A DNA stretch of 12,859 bases from contig JAUZOU010000044.1 in NCBI GenBank assembly GCA_030706285.1, positions 1-12,859 of the forward strand, given 5' to 3'. Source of the stretch: Bacteroidota bacterium (lineage in GTDB: Bacteria > Bacteroidota > Bacteroidia > Bacteroidales > UBA1402). Shown one piece after another: positions 1-7,000 of the stretch (position 1 is the stretch's first letter; each line of letters starts with the position of its first letter). A model generated the notes under the pieces. The model did not search any database, was not told where the DNA came from, and worked only from the letters and a program-made list of their open reading frames with translations. A program made the position numbers and the translations under genes.

Positions 1-156
1 GTTCAACAGACGCACGTCCTGAAGGTCAAAAGCGGTTGCTTCAGTGCGGATGTTATCCTTCAGGGTTATTTTTTCTGCCTGTTGGCCCGGGTAATGGGAT
101 TGGCCCAATACTTCGGCCGTATAAAGGATGGCAACGAGGCAAAATGAACGTTTCAT
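1..156 (-). CDS. GH127 / DUF1680 family protein, N-terminal fragment (putative beta-L-arabinofuranosidase)
   Basis: Only the first 52 codons are inside the window; the gene continues past the left edge. The start is the ATG at 156-154, followed by a signal peptide (MKRSFCLVAILY..., probable cleavage near VLGQ at residue 19) and a mature start ending in FDLQDVRLLN (residues 43-52). The pattern F-x-L-x-D-V-R-L-L is the conserved opening of GH127/DUF1680 proteins, which form an (alpha/alpha)6 barrel and include beta-L-arabinofuranosidases and an enzyme acting on rhamnogalacturonan II. Here it implies a periplasmic or surface glycosidase. The catalytic residues lie outside the window, so substrate and intactness are unknown. 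It starts 16 bp after the upstream hydrolase stop, so the two are very probably co-transcribed. The family call rests on one short motif plus the PUL context. Confidence 0.7.
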   Translation of the reverse strand, partial: MKRSFCLVAILYTAEVLGQSHYPGQQAEKITLKDNIRTEATAFDLQDVRLLN

Positions 157-172
157 GTTTGGTTTAAAGGTT

Positions 173-1777
173 TCAGTTGAGTATATAAAACGAACGGACG
201 ACGGGATTGGCTGTTAGGATCTTCGGCTCCGTATATTTGCCATATTGCCAGGCTACTACAGTTACTTTCACCGGGTAAGAGGCCCTTGGCGGAATAGCGG
301 TCAGGATCAGGTGCCCGTTTCTGATCTCGGCAGGACCTTCCTGTACATAATAATTTACTGGCAAACCACTGCTGCTAATCGCATGCAAATGGATGGATTT
401 TGTTCCCTGACGGACATCGCTTAGCGAATCAAAGTGGATTTGTTGATCGGCTCCATCTTTGAGAGGGTAAGGAAATGACAGGTAAAATTGTTGTACGGCA
501 CTTTTATACTGTTTGTCCCCATTGTTGGAGGCAATCAGCCATAAATTTGCCGTCCGTCTGATGTTGTCCAGTCCCATTCTGGAAAAACGTACCGTAAACG
601 TCGTATCGTTGATTTTTTCGACCGCTCCGCATATCCGGGTAATAACGGTTTTTGATTTAGCATGCTGATGACTGAGTTGACGGTGTAGGCTGTCAGTAAA
701 AACAGGGACCAGATGAAAGGTAATTCCGTCTGTTTCAGGTTTGAATGGGATTGAGTAGCGGGCGAATAGGTTAAGCTGGTAGTTCAGCAGTTGCCCTTTT
801 TGACTGAATCCAAGGTACTGTTCTTTTTTGCCGCGTTGACGGGTATAGATCCGCTCGGCTTGTCTGGCGGTTTCCCTGTCGAAATACCAAAATGCGTTGT
901 CCTTGTTGCCGGTATAGGCTGAATAGGGTGCAGCTTTGGCTTCCGGCAAGCTGTCTTTATGCCAGCGATTAGCCAGCCAGCCTTTGGCCGGATCTATGGG
1001 CATCAGTTTCACCGGCCGGTCCGGAGGCGTTTTGCCGGGCAGACGGTATTTCACGGCTTTTTCGATAAATAAAGCCAGATAGCGAACCATCTGGTCGGAA
1101 TAATCGAAATGTCCACGCCCTGCATCGCAAAGAAAGGATACACAAGCGGCGGGATGAGCTTTTTTATAGTTTAGTCCGGGTTGTACTCTGGCTTCCCACC
1201 ATTCATATTCTCCTTCCACCATCAGACCAGGTATCCCGTCAACTGTCCGGTTGGTCCAGTCCAGATTCGGCCGGCCGTAACCCGTCAGGTTTGTCGAAGG
1301 TGCATCTCCGTGAACCGACAGAATGGCCAGCGTTCGTTCGTTGTTGGCCGCTGCGAAATTCCACGGATAAGTGGCATAGGCGGAATGGCCGATTGGTATG
1401 ATGGGAGCATAGCTCAGTTCGCTGTACCCAGAGGCCGCAGCCAATGAATCCAATAGCTGGTTGAAGCGTTCATTCGATTGATTTTCCCAGACCTGATCAA
1501 TGCCAGGTGTGATCCAGATTTCTGCAATTCCAAGCCGGCTAAGCTTCTGGCGGAAGGCCGGATGTTCCAGAATACCTTCTTCCAGCATGTTGTGTTGTCC
1601 GATGACAACAGCTCTGACTTGCCTGCAGGTAGGCGGAATCCATAAAAAAGCGTGAGGATGGTGGTTGGTTTCCGGAGAGACAAATCCGCAGACAGGTACC
1701 GACCATTGCCATTCTGCCGCATAGGTGATGGTCGACAGGGCTATCATCCAACACAATATGATTTTTTTACGAGTCAT
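173..1777 (-). CDS. secreted alpha/beta-hydrolase with C-terminal beta-rich domains (putative carbohydrate esterase)
   Basis: This 534-residue exported protein has a signal peptide (MTRKKIILCWMIALSTITYA, cleavage near residue 20). Residues 25-245 look like an alpha/beta-hydrolase fold: strand VRAVVIG (54-60), nucleophile elbow GHSAY with Ser132, a possible acid in VEGEYEWWE (Glu188 or Glu190), and a probable catalytic His223 in GRGHFDYSD. The order Ser-acid-His is that of the fold. A middle region (about 250-440) is followed by a beta-rich, Ig-like domain (about 445-525) containing GLPVNYYV, GPAEI, IPPRASYPVKV and AWQYGK. I infer a periplasmic esterase or deacylase removing acyl or methyl groups from a glycan; a peptidase or lipase role is less likely in this setting. 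No exact family is assigned. It lies 70 bp after the sigma gene and 16 bp before the GH127 gene. The start is the ATG immediately before the signal peptide. Confidence 0.72.
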   Translation of the reverse strand: MTRKKIILCWMIALSTITYAAEWQWSVPVCGFVSPETNHHPHAFLWIPPTCRQVRAVVIGQHNMLEEGILEHPAFRQKLSRLGIAEIWITPGIDQVWENQSNERFNQLLDSLAAASGYSELSYAPIIPIGHSAYATYPWNFAAANNERTLAILSVHGDAPSTNLTGYGRPNLDWTNRTVDGIPGLMVEGEYEWWEARVQPGLNYKKAHPAACVSFLCDAGRGHFDYSDQMVRYLALFIEKAVKYRLPGKTPPDRPVKLMPIDPAKGWLANRWHKDSLPEAKAAPYSAYTGNKDNAFWYFDRETARQAERIYTRQRGKKEQYLGFSQKGQLLNYQLNLFARYSIPFKPETDGITFHLVPVFTDSLHRQLSHQHAKSKTVITRICGAVEKINDTTFTVRFSRMGLDNIRRTANLWLIASNNGDKQYKSAVQQFYLSFPYPLKDGADQQIHFDSLSDVRQGTKSIHLHAISSSGLPVNYYVQEGPAEIRNGHLILTAIPPRASYPVKVTVVAWQYGKYTEPKILTANPVVRSFYILN

Positions 1778-1814
1778 AACAGGTAAATATACTCATTTGA
1801 TGGTGAACTTGACA

Positions 1815-1836
1815 AACAATCCACCGGTTGATTGTT
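1815..1836. promoter_or_regulatory. 22-bp near-perfect palindrome, candidate operator or hairpin
   Basis: The half-sites AACAATCCACC (1815-1825) and GGTTGATTGTT (1826-1836) match as an inverted repeat at 10 of 11 positions, with no spacer. The site lies in the 70-bp gap, 11 bp after the sigma stop and about 40 bp before the hydrolase start on the minus strand. In RNA it could fold as a 7-bp stem with an 8-nt loop. No real U-tract follows, so a simple intrinsic terminator is unlikely. A dimeric regulator site for the hydrolase-GH127 pair is the preferred inference. Confidence 0.4.
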
Positions 1837-1847
1837 GTTCCTGGACG

Positions 1848-2369
1848 TTAATAGCAGGCGGCTATATATTTGCGCACTTCCGCTCTGCCGCTGATGAGAT
1901 GATGTTCGATGGTTCTGGGACTAAGTTCAAGCATTTGCGCCATTTCTTTATAAGAATACTCTCCGTTGAGAGAAAGGCTATACACTTTCTGACGTTGCAG
2001 AGACAGTTGATTGACGGCTTCCTTTTCGAGATGCAACAATTCATGATAGAACAGGGTATCTTCTGTCGAATTGCATGAAGATCCTTCCTCTCTTTCCATC
2101 AGAGCCTGAGTGACTTCCAGCCGTTTGAAAAAACGACGGTTGTAATCGACAGCCAGATTCCGGGCGATTGTAAAAATCAGAATCCCGACCGCCTCTTCTC
2201 TAATAAAAGCAGAAAGGGTCAGTAGCTTGGTGAAGACATCCTGAGTCAGATCTTCGGCCTCAAAATTATGTACCAGTCTTTTACGGAAAAATCCACAGAC
2301 GACAGGCCGGTATTTTTCATACGCTTGTATGACAATCTGTTCCTGCTTGGTTGTAGTTGCGTTTTTCAT
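1848..2369 (-). CDS. ECF-type RNA polymerase sigma factor (sigma-70 family)
   Basis: This 173-residue protein has the ECF two-domain layout. Region 2 spans about residues 16-85, with the core-binding helix FEAEDLTQDVFTKLL (36-50) and IFTIARNLAVDYNRR (65-79), which covers -10 recognition. Region 4 spans about 115-168, with LSLQRQKVYSLSLNGEYSYKEMAQML... then the recognition helix LSPRTIEHHLISGRAEVRKYI. No region 1.1 or 3 is present, as usual for ECF factors. Bacteroidota ECF factors commonly sit beside a FecR-type anti-sigma and a SusC-like transporter; neither is present here. It heads a minus-strand group with the hydrolase and GH127 fragment. A TAnnTTTG-type box lies 44 bp upstream of the start. 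It probably directs transcription of linked or distant target genes; its control signal cannot be read from this sequence. The start ATG is the first Met before the fold. Confidence 0.9.
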   Translation of the reverse strand: MKNATTTKQEQIVIQAYEKYRPVVCGFFRKRLVHNFEAEDLTQDVFTKLLTLSAFIREEAVGILIFTIARNLAVDYNRRFFKRLEVTQALMEREEGSSCNSTEDTLFYHELLHLEKEAVNQLSLQRQKVYSLSLNGEYSYKEMAQMLELSPRTIEHHLISGRAEVRKYIAACY

Positions 2370-2412
2370 GGGGTATCAGTAAAATTTTTAACTGTGCCTG
2401 TTAATCACATGG

Positions 2413-2420
2413 CAAATGTA
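2413..2420 (-). promoter_or_regulatory. candidate -7 promoter box for the ECF sigma gene
   Basis: On the minus strand the sequence reads TACATTTG, an exact match to the Bacteroidota -7 consensus TAnnTTTG. It lies 43 bp before the sigma ATG and would give a leader of roughly 40 nt. No TTG-type -33 element is found at the expected 19-21 bp spacing, so the promoter may be weak or activator dependent. The small inverted repeat at 2446-2457 lies just upstream of where the -33 box should be. Confidence 0.4.
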
Positions 2421-2476
2421 GAGCGTCCGTAAATAATACGCCGGATGATATGTATCAGAAATAGACCCATTTTGTG

Positions 2477-2541
2477 CCATTCTGCCTACCATGTTTTTAA
2501 CTGATTCATGCTCAATAGAGAGCGATTCGGCGGCAGAATGG
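2477..2541. repeat. spaced 10-bp inverted repeat in the divergent region
   Basis: CCATTCTGCC (2477-2486) and GGCAGAATGG (2532-2541) are exact reverse complements separated by 45 bp. A third partial copy, GGCAGAA, occurs at 2598-2604. The arrangement could be paired regulator sites between the divergent genes. A 10-bp match at this distance is only moderately unlikely by chance, so this is a candidate only. Confidence 0.3.
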
Positions 2542-2736
2542 TTGCCAGAAAGCTTGTCGTGAAGATGACAGCCCGTTTTGGTAAAAGAAGGTGGGACGGC
2601 AGAAGCCTGTTTCTGATGTTTTTTTCGCCGGAATAGGTGATTTTCCCGGATTCATCCGTATATAAATCAACATGAGCGTGAATAGGGTTTTGGCCTTAGC
2701 TATTCGCTATGTCATACCGTAGACAATGCATACAGC

Positions 2737-2744
2737 TATTTTTG
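2737..2744 (+). promoter_or_regulatory. candidate -7 promoter box for the GH88 gene
   Basis: TATTTTTG matches TAnnTTTG exactly but ends only 8 bp before the ATG at 2753. Used as a promoter it would give a nearly leaderless mRNA. No TTG element is found at the usual spacing upstream. The match may be chance in a T-rich stretch, or the promoter may need an activator such as the HTCS. Confidence 0.25.
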
Positions 2745-2752
2745 TTTAAACT

Positions 2753-3955
2753 ATGTATCATCGCAACTTCTTTTTACTGATTATAACGGTCCTGACCTTT
2801 TCAGGCTGTGCCACGCTGCGTCCTTCATTCGATGTGAATGAAGCGCTGACGTATTGCTCTTCCCAGGTGAACCGGACGCTGAAACAACTGTCACCGCCGG
2901 ATTATACCTTAATGCCCCGAAGTATTGACGATAGTTCAAATACTTGGAAATGCTACAAGGTTTCCAGAGAAGAATGGTGTTCCGGCTTTTGGCCCGGCAT
3001 TCTTTGGTACGATTATGAGTATACCGGTGATACGGCCATATTAAACCAGGCCAGGAACTACAATGCCTCGCTCGATTTTTTGTCTGATTCACCTGCTTTC
3101 GACCATGATCTTGGATTCCTGATGTATTGCAGCTACGGCAATGGGTACAGACTGACGAGAGATACTACCTACAAGAAGATTCTGCTGAAATCAGCTACAA
3201 TTTTGTCTACGCTGTTCAATCCTAAAGTCGGTACCATTTTGTCCTGGCCAAGGGAAGTCGAAAAAAACGGCTGGCCGCACAACACCATCATGGACAATAT
3301 GATCAACCTGGAACTCTTATTCTGGGCTTCCAAGAACGGAGGCAATCCGGCTTTAGCCCAGATGGCGGTTTCGCATGCCGACAAAACGATGGAAAACCAG
3401 TTCCGCAGTGATTATACATCCTATCATGTCGCTGTTTATGATACGATTACGGGCAAATTTATTAAAGGTGTCACTCATCAGGGTTATTCAGACAGTTCGG
3501 TATGGGCAAGAGGACAGGCATGGGCCATTTATGGTTTCACCATGGTTTATCGTGAAACCGGAAATCCGAACTATCTGGATTTTGCGCAGAAGATAGCCGA
3601 TGTTTACCTTAAACTATTACCGGCCGATTATATTCCTTACTGGGATTTCAATGATCCGGCCATTCCCAATGCCCCCAAAGATGCTTCGGCTGCAGCTGTC
3701 ACCGCATCAGCATTGTTGGAACTGTCGACGATGGTTCATCAACCGGCACAGTCTAAAAAATACCGGGATGCGGCTGTCCATATGTTGAAAAGCCTGAGTT
3801 CACCGACGTATCGAAGCGGATCGTCAAAACCTTCTTTTCTGATGCATTCGACAGGAAATATGCCTAAACATGCAGAGGTGGATGTTTCCCTGATCTATGC
3901 CGATTATTATTATATGGAAGCGTTGCTGAGATACAAACGGATGCTGGAACATTGA
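2753..3955 (+). CDS. GH88 unsaturated uronyl hydrolase, lipoprotein
   Basis: This 400-residue enzyme is predicted to remove 4,5-unsaturated glucuronyl or galacturonyl residues from the non-reducing ends of lyase products, by the hydration mechanism of GH88. The N-terminus is a lipoprotein signal with lipobox FSGC (Cys19), so it is membrane anchored in the periplasm or on the surface. The GH88 (alpha/alpha)6-barrel motifs appear in order: CSGFWPGILWYDYEYTGD (76-93), HDLGF with Asp119, WPHNTIMDNMINLELLFWAS with Asp181, HQGYSDSSVWARGQAWAIYG (242-261), YWDFN (296-300), KDASAAAVTASALLEL (309-324) and HAEVDVSLIYADYYYMEALLRY (373-394). Asp119 and Asp181 correspond to the paired catalytic aspartates of characterised GH88 enzymes (Asp88/Asp149 in Bacillus sp. 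GL1 UGL), with nearly identical spacing. Length is normal. An in-frame TAA two codons upstream fixes the ATG at 2753. It sits 90 bp before the HTCS gene. Confidence 0.93.
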   Translation: MYHRNFFLLIITVLTFSGCATLRPSFDVNEALTYCSSQVNRTLKQLSPPDYTLMPRSIDDSSNTWKCYKVSREEWCSGFWPGILWYDYEYTGDTAILNQARNYNASLDFLSDSPAFDHDLGFLMYCSYGNGYRLTRDTTYKKILLKSATILSTLFNPKVGTILSWPREVEKNGWPHNTIMDNMINLELLFWASKNGGNPALAQMAVSHADKTMENQFRSDYTSYHVAVYDTITGKFIKGVTHQGYSDSSVWARGQAWAIYGFTMVYRETGNPNYLDFAQKIADVYLKLLPADYIPYWDFNDPAIPNAPKDASAAAVTASALLELSTMVHQPAQSKKYRDAAVHMLKSLSSPTYRSGSSKPSFLMHSTGNMPKHAEVDVSLIYADYYYMEALLRYKRMLEH

Positions 3956-3993
3956 ACCTGATTGGAAATAACTTTACGGGACAACATTCCGTA

Positions 3994-4024
3994 TTTGAAT
4001 TGTAAACCGGTTTAATTACTTTTG
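3994..4024 (+). promoter_or_regulatory. Bacteroidota-type promoter of the HTCS gene
   Basis: A -33 element TTTG (3994-3997) and a -7 element TACTTTTG (4017-4024, exact TAnnTTTG) are separated by 19 bp, the expected architecture for the Bacteroidota primary sigma factor. The predicted transcript start is about 15-20 nt before the ATG at 4046. The HTCS gene therefore probably has its own constitutive or autoregulated promoter, independent of the GH88 gene. Confidence 0.6.
4003..4014. promoter_or_regulatory. 12-bp perfect palindrome in the HTCS promoter spacer, candidate operator
   Basis: TAAACCGGTTTA is a perfect palindrome lying between the -33 and -7 elements, where a bound dimer would block RNA polymerase. 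Its centre resembles that of the palindrome at 1815-1836: both fit T-n-MACCGGTT-n-A. This suggests a repressor or autoregulatory site, but CCGG is common in this DNA, so the call is tentative. Confidence 0.35.
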
Positions 4025-4045
4025 CTTTGTAAGGTCTGATCGTGT

Positions 4046-7000
4046 ATGAACAAGCAGCTGCTTTTATCAATCGTACTTCTTTGTCTGTCCAGTTTTCCCA
4101 TTCGTGCTGAAAAAGAATTCTCATTCAGGCGGCTTGATGTAGCCAACGGCTTGTCTGACAATAAAGTTTATGCCATTTATAAGGATGCGGACGGTTTCTT
4201 GTGGTTCCGTACGGAAGCCTTCATGAACCGCTACGATGGCGTCACCTTCAGATTGTTTCATCAGCCGCGCAGTCTGCAATCCGATCTGGTTTCCAGTGCC
4301 AGCATCAATTATGAGACGAACCGTGAAGGGCTCATCTTTTCGACCAACAACGAAAACTTATCCATTTTTGATCCGAACAAAGAAGCCTTTTTACCGGACG
4401 TTCAGTCGTTTTTCCGGAAGTTGGGCATGACGGAGAAAGTCAGGATGGTTTTTCTGGATAAAGACAAAAATTATTGGCTCCGGACTGAATCTGAAAGTTT
4501 GTTCTATTACGATGCCCGTCACCAGAGATTGGTCAAAATACTTGATGGGGCCAGCCGGTACTGGATTAAGGAAGGATACGTCCAGAACATCCTTAAAATC
4601 AGGAACCAAGTATGGATCATGACTGATGCCGGCATGCTCAAATGCCTTGATTTAAAAAGCTTCAGCATCCTGTATGAGAACGATTACCTGCTGGGCCGGA
4701 AACTGAATTCGTTCAGCAAAAAGCTCAATTCCATCCGTTTACTGCTCTGCCCCGATTCAAAAGGAAATTTCTACGTACTGCACGACAAAGGAGTGCTGTA
4801 TTTTGAAACAGACAAACAGAAATGGACCGACTTGTTTCCCACCTATGCCAATCGGATTAACGTGTTCACATCCATGGATATGGACAGTAAGGGAAACCTT
4901 TGGGTCGGAACCGGTCAGGAAGGCTATTTTGTGATATCCAAAGGAAATACGTCGATAGCCCATTATCCGGCGATCCAGGTTGGCTACAATAATTACATCA
5001 AAAGCGACATCTCCTGCATTTTCATCGATAAGAACGACGGGGTTTGGATAGGAACGCTCAGTGCCGGTATCTGCTATTATCATCCGAGCCTGAACAAGTT
5101 CAATCAGGTGAGGTATCCGATGCCGGCAGCAGGTTCGAATGGCCCCTATATCAGTATTAAATGCCTTGCCGAGGACAGGTCTGGACGAGTGTTCGTTGGC
5201 ACGACCAACGGTGTTTGCCTGTTCGATCCGGTCAAAAAGATCAGTCAGCCGGTAGAGGCCCTGAACTTCGGCAAAAAGGAACAGAACAATGTCTGGATCC
5301 AGGCATTGACCGACCGGAAAGACCGTGTCTGGCTGGCTTCGTTCTATTTCGGACTAGTTTGCTACGACCACGGTAAGGTTTCCGTATTCAGACCGGACTC
5401 ACGAAAACCGGATGCCATTCCGGAATGCAACATCCGATCCATTTTTATTGATTCAAAGAACCGTTTCTGGGTGGCTCCGTTAAACTATGGCGTCGGTTTG
5501 TTCGATTCTGAAACCGGCCATTTCGAACGCTTGATTGACCGGTATCCCAACATGCGCCGTTATAAGCATGTTGCCAGTATGACGGAATTACGTAATGGGG
5601 ACATATTGTTTGCCTCAACCAAAGGCTTGTTCAAGCTGGATGGAAAAACAAACCGGTTTGTCTTTACCGGTACGGACTTGCTGAAACTGTCCAGGTCGCT
5701 GGCTCAGATTAACAACGTCTATCAGGATTCCAGAGGATTGCTCTGGTTGTGTACCCAGGACGGGTTGTGCTGTTACAACGGCAGGAACCACAACGTAGCC
5801 ATCTACCACATTGAGGACGGTTTACCGAACAACTGTGTGCAAAGTATTGAAGAAGACAACTACGGAAAATTGTGGTTAAGTACTTCTAAGGGCATCAGCC
5901 GTCTTACCGTCAGGACACAGGACGGAACGGTCAAGTGCTCGTTTACCAATTTTTCGGAATATGACGGACTGCAAGGGTTGTCGTTCAATTTTCATGCTTA
6001 TCTGAAAGCACATGACGGGACCTTGTATTTTGGTGGAACGAACGGCTTCAGTTATTTCAAGCCGGCACACATTTCGTTCAACGCGTCGGCAGGACGGCCG
6101 ATCATTACCGGCATCAACTTGTTCAACAAACCGGTGCTTTTGAACCAGGCCTATCACGGCCGGGTGATTTTGACCAACGCCATTTATACGATTCCGCGCA
6201 TCAAATTGCATCACAATGAAAACTTCATTTCACTCGATTTCTCAGCCCTGAATTTTCTGGATCCCGAACAGACGGTCTATCGGTATAAACTGGAAGGGGT
6301 GGATGCCAATTGGGTTGAACTGAAAGCCAGGCAGGGAAGAGCTGTTTACACGGATTTAAAACCAGGTACGTACACGTTTTTGCTACAATCCAGCATCAAC
6401 GGCAACGACTGGACTGGCAAAGAAGCCAGATTGGAGATTGTGATCAAGCCTCCTTTCTGGGCGTCCACTATTGCCTATGTCCTATATTGTTTGCTGATGG
6501 CCTGGCTGGCTTTTCAGCTATGGCAGTGGCTGAAACGAAAAGGTGAGCGTTTACGGGAACAAGAGAAACTGAAGGAAAAACAACGTCAGCGGGAAGAACT
6601 TGATCAGATGAAATTCAGGTTCTTTACCAACATCAGCCATGAGTTCCGGACACCGTTGACGTTAATTCTGACCCCTCTCGAAAACCTGGTGAATCATCTG
6701 GGTGAATCAGGATCAGTTGATGCCGAGTCAATGAAGCACCAACTATCATCGATCTATCGGAATGCTCAGAATCTGCTCGTGCTGGTCAATCAGCTGCTCG
6801 ACTTCAGACGGTTGGAAATGAAGGGAGAAAAGCTCAAATTGACCAATGGAGACATCGTCGAATTTGCTGAGTCGATCTGTTTGGAATTTGCCGGACTTGC
6901 CAAACTGAAAGATATTTACCTGTTTTTTGAAACGCCTGAAAAGTCTGTTTATATGGGTTTTGATAAGGATAAAATGAGAAAGATACTCAACAACTTGTTG

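Larger units (their letters stand above)
2370..2752. other. divergent intergenic region (383 bp)
   Basis: This is the non-coding stretch between the ECF sigma start and the GH88 start. I see no credible gene in it. It contains a minus-strand -7-like box (2413-2420), two short inverted repeats with 2-bp centres (TGATA-TG-TATCA at 2446-2457 and CGGAT-TC-ATCCG at 2647-2658), a spaced 10-bp inverted repeat (2477-2541), and a plus-strand -7-like box just before the GH88 gene (2737-2744). It is long for this compact locus and is the obvious place for regulator binding controlling both arms. Confidence 0.6.

Noticed and set aside
1725..2078. 117-codon plus-strand frame overlapping the sigma and hydrolase genes
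   Set aside because: It is antisense to the ECF sigma region 4 coding sequence and has no domain features.
1709..2541. 12-mer GCGGCAGAATGG shared by the hydrolase coding strand (1720-1709) and the divergent region (2530-2541)
   Set aside because: Several shared 12-mers are expected by chance in about 12.9 kb counted on both strands, and one copy is coding sequence.
2491..2562. 23-codon plus-strand reading frame in the divergent region
   Set aside because: It has no start signals or composition typical of a gene, and it overlaps the inverted repeat. A frame of this length is expected by chance.
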